Shown one piece after another: positions 5,640 through 12,264 of a DNA stretch of 12,264 nt. The position numbers were made by a program, and so were the translations under genes. The notes below the pieces were generated by a model. It did no database searches, was not told the origin of the DNA, and worked only from the letters and a program-made list of their open reading frames with translations. Position 1 is the stretch's first letter. Every line of letters starts with the position of its first letter. The DNA is from Candidatus Gastranaerophilales bacterium (GTDB lineage Bacteria; Cyanobacteriota; Vampirovibrionia; Gastranaerophilales; Gastranaerophilaceae), in NCBI GenBank assembly GCA_944323095.1, contig CALURE010000038.1, positions 1 through 12,264 of the forward strand, in the 5' to 3' direction.

Positions 5640-7900
5640 TATATTTGTTCCTTATCAGGATCTTCAATATCAATAACTTCTGCATACATCATTTTTTTCT
5701 TTAAATTTTTATTATCACCTGTCTGCTGGTTTTCAATATCGTAAACTTTCAGCTCCGGTTCTTCCTGATTATTTTTAGCAAGTCTGTCAGGATTTTTTAT
5801 TTCCATTCTATCAAACTCTACAGAGGAACCTTTGGTATCCATTGCAACAACCAGTGCAAAATAAGTTTGTCGTCTCACCCAGTCATATCCGATATTTATT
5901 TTAAAATCATCAGGCCCTAATGCAACTATAAACGAATTTTCCTGAAACATTTCACCATTCGGGGAATCCCCTGTCATAGTAAGAGAACCTGACCATGCGA
6001 CAGTAAGATATTTATGTACACGCAAAGCTTCTCTTATATAAACATTGGCATGCCCGTATCTGTACATATCATACATCTGCATAGGAGTTCCATCCTGATA
6101 AGCAGAAGCAAAAAATCCTATATCCTGCATCCAGTATTTATACTGGGTATGAACTCTCGGTCCTAAACGTCCTACAAACTGGGTATCTCCCGTACCGTAT
6201 AATGCAGCACTGCCCTGCAAAACCAAGGCCAAATCCAAATATTTTAAATTTTCTTTATCTTTATACGAAAACAGAGACTGTGAAGCTTCTGCCATATATC
6301 TTGTTCTTATAGTTCCCACATCATTTCTTGCAATATCTTCACCATATCTGTTAACATCGTTATTTTGCATATAACCTATACCAAAACGATGTCGGAATTG
6401 TAAATCTAAATCTTTCCCGATTGTTGATGGAATAACTCCTCTGTCATGATAAATAAATTCTGCTGTATATTTTGGCATTCTCGGTCCAAACCACCATTCA
6501 TCCATATATGAATTTGCACCATACTGCATATAAAATTTATCATCAAAAAACTGTTTACCTTTTAATATAAAAACATCTGCAGAAGAACCGTATGCCATAT
6601 CAGTATAGTTTGTTGCACTACGATATTTAAGCATACCGCCGAATCCTATTCCGCTTTTATTATTCAAAATCGGCAAAACTTTTAAGGTCGAACCGTTTTG
6701 AAGCGGAGTATCAAAAACAAATCCGGGGCCTACAAACATCCCCAAGCGGCCTCTTGAACCAAGTTCGGGATAGTTCGCATCAAAAAATTCATGTTTTTTA
6801 TTTGTGTGAATGGTCATCGACGGGATTGTGAAAAGATCATAATCACCGTATTTTATATGAGCTTTTTTCAAAGTTATAACATCATGATCTCTCTTTGCAT
6901 TTACAATAATATCTTTTGCTTTGATATTAACAGCTGTATCGCCGACTTCATCAGTAATTGATGATCTGTCCTCATCATCAATTATCATTCTGTTAAAATT
7001 GTTTCCGCCTATCATTTTTGTATGCAAATCCAGAATATACGATTCTTCTGATAAGAATTTTCCGTCATGAAGAATAACTTTATCACCGTCCATTTCGGAT
7101 TTTTTAGCATTCACGGTCATCATTGCGGCTTTTGTTTTCATATTATCCATGAATGCATTTTCTTCATTCAGGTTAATCTGCATATAATCACCGAAAATAC
7201 TGTTACCGTCTCTTATAACCTCAACCTTGCCGTATGCTTTCAAAATATTTGAAGCTTGATTATAAATCATTTTTTCAGCTTTTATTGTTACATTTTGAGG
7301 CGGGAATACAAGAACAGGGGAGCCTGTTGCCGTAATATCAAGAGTTTTATCATCATAGTCAATATTATCAGCATCAAGAATTACATCATTAGAAGTAACA
7401 TGCTCTTTAACACCGCCCTCTAATTCAAGAGTTTTTTCCTGCTGTTCATTAACCTGCTCATTTTTTTTATCTTTTAATTTTTGTTTCTTCTTTTTTTCAG
7501 AAACAGGTTTTGTATTTTCAGAATTATCATCAAGCTTTATATTTAATTCTTTTCTTAAATCTGCACTTTCTTCAGTTTCAATTCTTTTCTGCTCTGCTTT
7601 TTGCTTTTCAATAAGTTCAAGATTTTTTTTGTAATCTTTTTCCCTCAAATAATTAGTAATTTTTATACGTGTTTTCTTAAAAAGCGGCATACCTCTGACA
7701 GGTTTAATCTGACTGCCTTCTTTAACTTCTGTTTGAGATTGTTCAACATCAACTTTAGGCATCGGAGAAACAGGTGATTCATAAAAACTGTCGCTAAAAA
7801 GCTGTTCAAGCTCCTGCGGACTTTTTATAATATCTGCCCCGTAAACTGTTTTTGCGCCAAATATGACTACTAATAATGTAATTAATAATTTATTATTCAA
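5639..7900 (-). CDS. LptD/OstA-like outer-membrane LPS transport protein
   Basis: Residues 1-22 form a signal peptide (hydrophobic LLITLLVVIFG, cleavage probably near VYGA|D). A low-complexity Lys/Glu-rich linker follows at about 85-160. Residues about 165-365 form an OstA/LptA-type beta-jellyroll with repeats such as LDADNIDYDDKTLDITATG and IKAEKMIYNQASNILKAYG, which resemble classic LptA strand pairs. Residues about 380-688 hold alternating, aromatic-rich strands consistent with an outer-membrane barrel. The layout suits LptD, which inserts LPS into the outer leaflet; the cyanobacterial LptD-like proteins are a likely closer comparison. The last 65 residues (about 689-753) are polar and charged, unlike a barrel end. 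The start is TTG at 7900, the only one keeping the signal peptide, with AAAGG about 7 nt upstream overlapping the M23 stop region. It lies 10 nt after the M23 gene and overlaps the aldolase start by 1 nt. Confidence 0.82.
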   Translation of the reverse strand: MNNKLLITLLVVIFGAKTVYGADIIKSPQELEQLFSDSFYESPVSPMPKVDVEQSQTEVKEGSQIKPVRGMPLFKKTRIKITNYLREKDYKKNLELIEKQKAEQKRIETEESADLRKELNIKLDDNSENTKPVSEKKKKQKLKDKKNEQVNEQQEKTLELEGGVKEHVTSNDVILDADNIDYDDKTLDITATGSPVLVFPPQNVTIKAEKMIYNQASNILKAYGKVEVIRDGNSIFGDYMQINLNEENAFMDNMKTKAAMMTVNAKKSEMDGDKVILHDGKFLSEESYILDLHTKMIGGNNFNRMIIDDEDRSSITDEVGDTAVNIKAKDIIVNAKRDHDVITLKKAHIKYGDYDLFTIPSMTIHTNKKHEFFDANYPELGSRGRLGMFVGPGFVFDTPLQNGSTLKVLPILNNKSGIGFGGMLKYRSATNYTDMAYGSSADVFILKGKQFFDDKFYMQYGANSYMDEWWFGPRMPKYTAEFIYHDRGVIPSTIGKDLDLQFRHRFGIGYMQNNDVNRYGEDIARNDVGTIRTRYMAEASQSLFSYKDKENLKYLDLALVLQGSAALYGTGDTQFVGRLGPRVHTQYKYWMQDIGFFASAYQDGTPMQMYDMYRYGHANVYIREALRVHKYLTVAWSGSLTMTGDSPNGEMFQENSFIVALGPDDFKINIGYDWVRRQTYFALVVAMDTKGSSVEFDRMEIKNPDRLAKNNQEEPELKVYDIENQQTGDNKNLKKKMMYAEVIDIEDPDKEQI

Positions 7901-7910
7901 TTTCCTGCCT

Positions 7911-9038
7911 TTATATATAATTCAACGGATTGTTTGGTTTTCCGTTAATTCTTACCTCAAAATGAACATGCGGTCCTGTGCTGTAACCTGTAGTTCCTTC
8001 ATAGCCGACAACTTCACCTTTATTTACAAACTGACCTTTGCCGACTCTTATGGAAGACATATGAGCATAAAGAGTTGTGGTTGGTTTACCATTCACCACT
8101 CCATGATCAAGTATTACAACTTTGCCGTAACCGCCGTACCATCCTGCATATATTACTTTTCCTGAGTTTGATGCTTTTATACTGCCTCTGTTAGGACCTG
8201 CGATATCAACACCTGAATGAAATGTTCTGCTGTTAAATATCGGGTGCGTTCTCCAGCCGAAAGGAGATGTTATACGTCCGCCTATCGGACGCATAAAACC
8301 GGTAGAAGTTATTTTTACATTTGAAGAACCGCGATTTCTTGCTATCATACTCTGAATATTAGCAGATTGTCTTGCAAGTTCTCTTTCCGCTCTTTCATAA
8401 GTTTTTCTATCAGTTTTGTATTTATGAATCATGGATTGATTTTGGGCTATTGCATATTTTATATTCTTCTGCTGTGAGTTTATCTCTTGAATTGATTGTG
8501 CAAGAGCAATTTTTTTCTGCTCAACATCTTTTTTCATAGCAGCAATTCTTTGGGATTTTGCTTTTACAAACATTATTTTTGCGTAATCCTTTTTTAATAT
8601 AATTTTTTCAAAATACACAACATCCAGAAGAGAATTCAAATCTTTTGCTGTCAGAATTAACTGAAACATGCCGGTACGCTGATTTTTATATACCTGCCTT
8701 ATTCGTTTGCGCATTTGAACATTTGCAGTATTGAACTCGGCTATTGAACTTTCAAGTTCTTTTTGCATTTTTGCAAGCTGAGCTTCAAGGCTTGCATATT
8801 CATTTCTCGACTGCTGAAGATTGTTTGATGCCTGCTCAAGCTTTTGCTGGTTTTTATAAAGCTTATTTTTTTCAAGATGTTCAAGAACTTTGAGACGTTT
8901 AATCTTTTCATGCGTAACTTTTTGCTTATGCTGGATAGTTTTAAGCTGGTTTGCATCGGCAATCAGGCCTATATTTCCTATAAGCATAACAAGAACAACT
9001 ATAAATAACTTTTTTATAAATTTTGTATTTATATTCAC
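7911..9038 (-). CDS. Secreted coiled-coil M23/LytM peptidoglycan endopeptidase (EnvC-like layout)
   Basis: An N-terminal signal or anchor (KKLFIVVLVMLIGNIGLI, 9-26) is followed by long coiled coils (about 30-115 and 160-235) and a C-terminal LytM domain (about 247-375). The zinc site is complete: H274 and D278 in HSGVDIAG, H359 in GPHVHFE; catalytic His H326 (YAHMS) and H357 are also present. It should therefore cut peptide cross-links itself, unlike E. coli EnvC, whose LytM domain is degenerate and only activates amidases. The start is GTG at 9038, needed to keep the signal segment, with a weak TAGG site overlapping the stop of the upstream small gene 7 nt away. Downstream, the LptD-like gene begins after 10 nt, so wall remodelling and LPS export are probably co-expressed. 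The exact bond cleaved is not readable. Confidence 0.92.
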   Translation of the reverse strand: MNINTKFIKKLFIVVLVMLIGNIGLIADANQLKTIQHKQKVTHEKIKRLKVLEHLEKNKLYKNQQKLEQASNNLQQSRNEYASLEAQLAKMQKELESSIAEFNTANVQMRKRIRQVYKNQRTGMFQLILTAKDLNSLLDVVYFEKIILKKDYAKIMFVKAKSQRIAAMKKDVEQKKIALAQSIQEINSQQKNIKYAIAQNQSMIHKYKTDRKTYERAERELARQSANIQSMIARNRGSSNVKITSTGFMRPIGGRITSPFGWRTHPIFNSRTFHSGVDIAGPNRGSIKASNSGKVIYAGWYGGYGKVVILDHGVVNGKPTTTLYAHMSSIRVGKGQFVNKGEVVGYEGTTGYSTGPHVHFEVRINGKPNNPLNYI

Positions 9039-9045
9039 TATTAAC

Positions 9046-9150
9046 CTATTTTATCATTAAAGGCAGGAGCATCAGTCCGACAGTCCACGCTATAAAAGTA
9101 ACTGCAATTATTGCTACTATTGCCCTCTGGTGCTTTCTGAAAAATTCCAT
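9046..9150 (-). CDS. Small one-pass membrane protein, 34 residues
   Basis: ATG at 9150-9148 opens a frame of 34 codons ending in TAG (9048-9046). The protein begins MEFFRKHQRAIVAIIAVTF and continues to LLPLMIK. Basic residues (R5, K6, H7, R9) precede one hydrophobic segment (about 10-33), predicting a cytoplasmic N-terminus and a single membrane crossing. Support for a real gene: a strong ribosome site (AAGGGG at 9162-9157, 6 nt before the ATG), a promoter just upstream, and a 7-nt gap to the M23 peptidase gene. I know no family for it. The basic-then-hydrophobic start resembles the membrane anchor of SurA/PpiD-type foldases, so it could be a remnant of one, a regulator of the peptidase next door, or an assembly partner. 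Function is unknown. Confidence 0.72.
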   Translation of the reverse strand: MEFFRKHQRAIVAIIAVTFIAWTVGLMLLPLMIK

Positions 9151-9168
9151 CCTTGTCCCCTTAGTTTA

Positions 9169-9193
9169 GTACTATAACAAAAGTGTACTATAA
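9169..9193. repeat. Direct repeat GTACTATAA x2, period 16, in the divergent promoter region
   Basis: GTACTATAA occurs at 9169-9177 and 9185-9193. The second copy overlaps the predicted leftward -10 box (9187-9182), and the first sits at about the leftward transcription start. Spacing of 16 bp is close to one and a half helical turns. It could be an operator, or a chance product of AT-rich promoter DNA. Confidence 0.35.
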
Positions 9194-9210
9194 AAATATC
9201 TGATTTGCAA
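9182..9210 (-). promoter_or_regulatory. Leftward promoter of the envelope operon
   Basis: On the minus strand TTGCAA (9210-9205) is followed by exactly 17 nt and TACACT (9187-9182), a 4/6 match to TATAAT that keeps the key first TA and last T. Transcription would start near 9175, leaving about 25 nt before the ATG of the 34-residue gene. The same TTGCAA serves as -35 box on the other strand. Confidence 0.5.
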
Positions 9211-9233
9211 AATTTTTAAAAATCTATTAATAT
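9205..9233 (+). promoter_or_regulatory. Rightward promoter for the P-loop/TPR gene, predicting a leaderless mRNA
   Basis: TTGCAA (9205-9210), 17 nt, then TAATAT (9228-9233). The usual start of transcription, 7 nt past the end of the -10 box, falls at 9240, the A of the ATG. No Shine-Dalgarno is visible in 9215-9239, which agrees with a leaderless transcript. An unrecognised promoter farther upstream remains possible. Confidence 0.5.
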
Positions 9234-9239
9234 AGCTTT

Positions 9240-11570
9240 ATGGAATTTACGGCTGAAAATATCGACAAAAAAACAATCCAAAAACAGGATTTAGGGATAA
9301 ATCCTTTTCTGATTGAAAATAATATTAACAGGATTGAACAAATTATTACATTTCTTAATTCCAGGAATAAACTTCTTTTAGTAAACGGTTTTATGGGCAC
9401 CGGAAAAATTATGGTAATTAATCAGGCTTTATCGTTTCTCAAAGAATATGTAATAACCTTAAGATATAATTGTTTTGAAACCACAATACTGGATGATATA
9501 CTTTTAGAATTTTTTGATAACTTTAAAAGACTGACTGCTCAAAATATAATTCAAATTCCAAAAGCAAAAACTGAAAACTTTACTCAAAAAATAAACGCAT
9601 ATTTTGACTCGGTTACTAAACCTGTTGTTATTGTGATAAATTCGTTTGAACAAATTTTAAAAGATAACAAACAGGAAATCTTAAGTTTTATCTCCCATAT
9701 CTGCAAATTTGAAAATATTAAAGTAATACTAATTTCCAGAAAATTTGACTATGCTGACTTTACGGAAAATTATGAAAGAATTGCGGTCAATGCATTTGAT
9801 AAAAATATTTTTGAAAAATATTTACGCTCAGAAGATTTTAAACAAATAGGCCCGCTGTCTGATGAATTATACAAATACACAAGAGGCTATTACTTTTATA
9901 CGGCACTTTCGATAAAAATTATGCAGATAAGAAAACTTAATCTGACAGAATTTCTTTCAGGATACACAAAAAGTTTTCTCTCATTCAATGACTTTATACT
10001 GCGCGAAGCACTGTCTCTTGTAGATCCTGTCAGCGGTCACCTTATAAGATTTCTTACTATAATGAGACATCCGGTAAATATAAAACTGTTAAAAACGTTA
10101 AATTTATACAACCCTGATAAAATTGCTTTTTTTACAGACAATATGCTACTTACGCGGGAAGGCTCGCTGCTTTATCTGCAGGACTATTTTAAAGAAATAT
10201 CACAAAACTCTATTGCCGAAAATATAGCCGTCAAAATTCATAAAAGCTGCGTAGAACTTTACAATACCCAGCTGCCTTTAAAACCTCTTGAACGCGATCT
10301 GCTTATTTCAAGACAAACCATGCGTAAAGAAATTGAATATCACAGCATGTTTATACCTAAAAAACCTGTTATAGCACAAAAAGCAATTCCGGAAGAAGAA
10401 TTTATTAAAGAACAAATTCTTGCACAACACCCTGTTACAAAAAAAGAAACCGATAAACAAATTAGAAAAATTTCTTTTGTCTTTAATTCTGAAGAAGATG
10501 AAATTAATATAATGAACAAAATTGCAAACTCAATTAATAAATTTGTTGATATATCGGATGAAAAAAATAAAACTCTTGAAGAAATAAAAAATTTATCTGT
10601 CATAAATTTAATTAACCTCGCAAAAAATGAAGAACAGAATTTTAATTATAAAAAAGTTATAATGATTCTTCAAAAAGCCCTGACAATGAATACGGATGAC
10701 GATTATTATACATTTCTTCCGGTGCTTTATACAAAACTTGCTCAAAATTTTAATAAAATGTCAGACTGGTTTAATGCGTTAAAGTATTTTGAACTTGCGG
10801 TTGAATTTTACGCATCCACAGGCGATACAGAAAAAATTAACGAAGGCAGGTATGAAATCGCAAATATTTATTACATAACTTTTAAACGAGAAAGAGCAGA
10901 AAAAATATTAAAAGAAATTCTAAACGAACCTGTTTTGCCTAACTTAAAGCTTAAATCGGAACTTCTGCTTTCTAGCATAACCGGAGAAAGTATAAAAAAA
11001 GCACTGCCTACATCAACTGCCGGCATAGAAACAAATGTTCTTGCTGAATTATATTTTAAATATGCATTAAACTGCGATGAAGAAAACAAAATTGATGAAG
11101 CTGTAAAATATTATAAAAAATGCGTGGAAACATCTCAGGATCCAAAAATTAATGCATATCTTTCCTCCGCTCTTACAAATCTTGCAACGATATTTGACGA
11201 AAACGGAAAATCTGATTTAGCACTTAAATATCTACAGGAAAGCTTAAGATTAGATGAACTTACAGGCAACAATAACGGAATTTATTTATCTTCAATGAAG
11301 CTTGCGGAAATAAATTCAAACAGGCTGCCAGAGAAAACCCTCGCATATCTAAAAAAAGCAAAAGCCTGCGCTATAGAGCTTAATGAAGCATTTTATATGG
11401 CATCCTCCGATGTCGCACTCGGAGACTTTTATTATAAAAGAAAAGATTATAAAAACGCATTAAACCACTATAAATCCGCACATAACCTTGCGATGAATAA
11501 TTTAAGCAAAGACAATATCGCAAAAATTGAAATACGAATTAATGATATAAATAAATTAGGAATAGAATGA
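9240..11570 (+). CDS. P-loop NTPase-like protein with C-terminal TPR repeats, unknown function
   Basis: The 776-residue protein has two parts. Residues about 20-240 look like a STAND/AAA-type P-loop domain: NPFLIENNINRIEQI (21-35) as in archaeal and STAND ATPases, then a Walker A-like GFMGTGKI (50-57), a Walker B-like VVIVINSFEQI (129-139) and a sensor 1-like IKVILISR (160-167). The residue after the Walker A Lys is Ile instead of Ser/Thr, and the Walker B Asp position holds Asn (N134) before SFEQ, so nucleotide hydrolysis is doubtful. Residues about 250-370 are probably winged-helix or helical linker. Residues about 455-770 hold helical TPR repeats, clearest at 601-633 and 640-672 (YLSSALTNLATIFDENGKSD) and 721-753. 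No signal peptide or membrane segment; likely cytoplasmic. The ATG has no ribosome site and appears leaderless. It overlaps rsmG by 4 nt (ATGA). Could be a STAND-like signalling or regulatory protein. I do not recognise a named family. Confidence 0.82.
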   Translation: MEFTAENIDKKTIQKQDLGINPFLIENNINRIEQIITFLNSRNKLLLVNGFMGTGKIMVINQALSFLKEYVITLRYNCFETTILDDILLEFFDNFKRLTAQNIIQIPKAKTENFTQKINAYFDSVTKPVVIVINSFEQILKDNKQEILSFISHICKFENIKVILISRKFDYADFTENYERIAVNAFDKNIFEKYLRSEDFKQIGPLSDELYKYTRGYYFYTALSIKIMQIRKLNLTEFLSGYTKSFLSFNDFILREALSLVDPVSGHLIRFLTIMRHPVNIKLLKTLNLYNPDKIAFFTDNMLLTREGSLLYLQDYFKEISQNSIAENIAVKIHKSCVELYNTQLPLKPLERDLLISRQTMRKEIEYHSMFIPKKPVIAQKAIPEEEFIKEQILAQHPVTKKETDKQIRKISFVFNSEEDEINIMNKIANSINKFVDISDEKNKTLEEIKNLSVINLINLAKNEEQNFNYKKVIMILQKALTMNTDDDYYTFLPVLYTKLAQNFNKMSDWFNALKYFELAVEFYASTGDTEKINEGRYEIANIYYITFKRERAEKILKEILNEPVLPNLKLKSELLLSSITGESIKKALPTSTAGIETNVLAELYFKYALNCDEENKIDEAVKYYKKCVETSQDPKINAYLSSALTNLATIFDENGKSDLALKYLQESLRLDELTGNNNGIYLSSMKLAEINSNRLPEKTLAYLKKAKACAIELNEAFYMASSDVALGDFYYKRKDYKNALNHYKSAHNLAMNNLSKDNIAKIEIRINDINKLGIE

Positions 11571-12160
11571 AAAACAAAGAATTTTTTAAGGATTACATAA
11601 AAGTATTTTTAGAACAGAATTCCAAATTAAACTTAATCTCAAAAAATGATGAAAAATTTTTATGGGAAAAACACATATATGACAGTCTTTCCATAGAAAA
11701 CTTTTTAAAAAAATACTTTACACATAATCTGTCAACTTTACTGGATATCGGAACAGGAGGAGGCTTTCCCTCTGTGCCTGTCGCTTTAGCTTATCCTGAA
11801 ATTGAAGTCTACGCACTTGACAGCATAAGAAAAAAAATTAATGCAATAGAAAATATAAAAACGGAATTAAATATAAAAAACCTACATACTATATGCGACA
11901 GGGCTGAAAATCTTAAAAGTAAATACGACATAATAACATCCCGCGCAGTTGCACCTTTGAAGGTTATAACAACATATGCAATGCCCTTATTAAATAATGG
12001 AGGTTATTTCATAGCTTATAAATCCGTACGGGCAGAAGAAGAAATTAAAGAAGCCAGCCACACGTTACAAAAATACAAAGCAAAAGTTATTGATATAATT
12101 CAATACGACTTGCCTCTTGCTGAAAACCACACCAGAAATTTGATTGTGATAACAAGATAA
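11567..12160 (+). CDS. rsmG: 16S rRNA (guanine(527)-N(7))-methyltransferase RsmG
   Basis: It uses S-adenosylmethionine to methylate N7 of G527 in the 530 loop of 16S rRNA; loss of this mark gives low-level streptomycin resistance in other bacteria. Family landmarks: LNLISKNDEKFLWEKHIYDSL (21-41), the SAM-binding LDIGTGGGFPSVPVAL (59-74), acidic D85 after strand 2 (VYALDSIRKKI), TSRAVAPL (124-131) and the C-terminal HTRNLIVITR (188-197). The length of 197 residues is slightly short for the family, but all motifs are present. ATG overlaps the preceding stop (ATGA), with AGGA 5 nt upstream inside the P-loop/TPR gene, so translation is coupled. rsmG is often beside mnmG (gidA) or parAB; none is seen here. 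Confidence 0.95.
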   Translation: MKNKEFFKDYIKVFLEQNSKLNLISKNDEKFLWEKHIYDSLSIENFLKKYFTHNLSTLLDIGTGGGFPSVPVALAYPEIEVYALDSIRKKINAIENIKTELNIKNLHTICDRAENLKSKYDIITSRAVAPLKVITTYAMPLLNNGGYFIAYKSVRAEEEIKEASHTLQKYKAKVIDIIQYDLPLAENHTRNLIVITR

Positions 12161-12176
12161 CATAAGATATGTTATC
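12156..12176 (+). terminator. Hairpin at the rsmG stop codon, weak terminator candidate
   Basis: GATAACAT (12156-12163) and ATGTTATC (12169-12176) form a perfect 8-bp stem with a 5-nt loop, overlapping the rsmG stop codon. The stem is AT-rich and no U run follows, so it is not a canonical intrinsic terminator. It may protect the mRNA 3' end. Confidence 0.3.
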
Positions 12177-12209
12177 GGAAGTAAAACAATCTACTAAAGA
12201 TACCTTGTT

Positions 12210-12239
12210 GGTACTTTCTTGTACCGACAAGAAAGTACC
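12210..12239. repeat. Perfect 13-bp hairpin, probable dispersed intergenic element or bidirectional terminator
   Basis: GGTACTTTCTTGT (12210-12222) and ACAAGAAAGTACC (12227-12239) pair perfectly around the 4-nt loop ACCG. Neither side carries a U tract, so simple rho-independent termination is not supported. The flank to the window end (12240-12264) is GC-richer than the genes and holds no gene I can support. Similar GTACTTTCTTGT/ACAAGAAAGTAC hairpins are familiar to me as repeated intergenic elements in assorted bacteria, which makes a dispersed repeat likely. Confidence 0.5.
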
Positions 12240-12264
12240 GCAAAGAAGCTCCCGGCTTTCACTC

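Noticed and set aside
7863..8165. Plus-strand open frame of 100 codons
   Set aside because: Antisense to the LytM catalytic domain and the LptD-like signal peptide; composition follows the opposite gene.
8741..8962. Minus-strand open frame of 73 codons in another frame of the M23 gene
   Set aside because: It lies inside the coiled-coil region, whose Lys/Glu-rich codons leave alternative frames open.
9240..9420. Archaeal Orc1/Cdc6 or MoxR-type AAA ATPase
   Set aside because: The NPF...I start and P-loop recall these families, but the following residues, the altered Walker motifs and the TPR tail do not match them.
10340..11089. Minus-strand open frames of 87 and 72 codons opposite the P-loop/TPR gene
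   Set aside because: Antisense frames in AT-rich coding DNA with no ribosome sites and no recognisable protein.
1..12264. CRISPR array, tRNA, rRNA or insertion sequence
   Set aside because: No regularly spaced repeats, cloverleaf-like sequence with a CCA-proximal arm, rRNA motif or transposase frame was seen on either strand.

Overview
The window is AT-rich bacterial chromosome with tightly packed genes. It encodes lipid A synthesis (LpxI, LpxB) and an LptD/OstA-like outer-membrane protein, so the cell should have an LPS-type outer membrane. Three traits suggest the Melainabacteria/Vampirovibrionia (gut Gastranaerophilales, non-photosynthetic relatives of Cyanobacteria): a low-GC genome with lipid A genes, a prepilin of the form S|YTLAEV, and a large protein starting MIGQVSFTNNN that matches no family I know. 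This placement is inference; a 16S or marker-gene search would settle it.

Layout: two divergent transcription units leave a short control region at about 9151-9239. The leftward unit (minus strand, 9150 down to 246) holds eight genes: a 34-residue one-pass membrane protein, a secreted coiled-coil M23/LytM peptidase, an LptD/OstA-like protein, a class II aldolase, lpxI, lpxB, a 546-residue membrane protein of unknown function, and a dGTPase (dgt). Junctions are tight from the small gene to the aldolase (7 nt, 10 nt, 1-nt overlap) and between lpxI and lpxB (3 nt). The other gaps are 40, 61 and 46 nt. An extended -10 site lies just upstream of lpxI. Beyond dgt, a separate strong-looking promoter drives a prepilin-like gene that runs off the left edge. 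As read here, that gene is out of frame because of a run of ten G.

The rightward unit (plus strand, 9240 to 12160) holds a 776-residue P-loop/TPR protein of unknown function and rsmG, overlapping by 4 nt. The downstream end holds two perfect hairpins, one a 13-bp-stem element that may be a dispersed repeat.

The leftward unit reads as an envelope operon: lipid A precursor synthesis (LpxI then LpxB), LPS delivery (LptD-like) and wall remodelling (M23), with a sugar-phosphate aldolase placed among them. The most unusual points are the G-tract prepilin switch, the divergent promoters sharing one palindromic TTGCAA -35 box with an apparently leaderless rightward mRNA, the P-loop/TPR protein with an atypical Walker A motif, and the small membrane protein heading the envelope operon.
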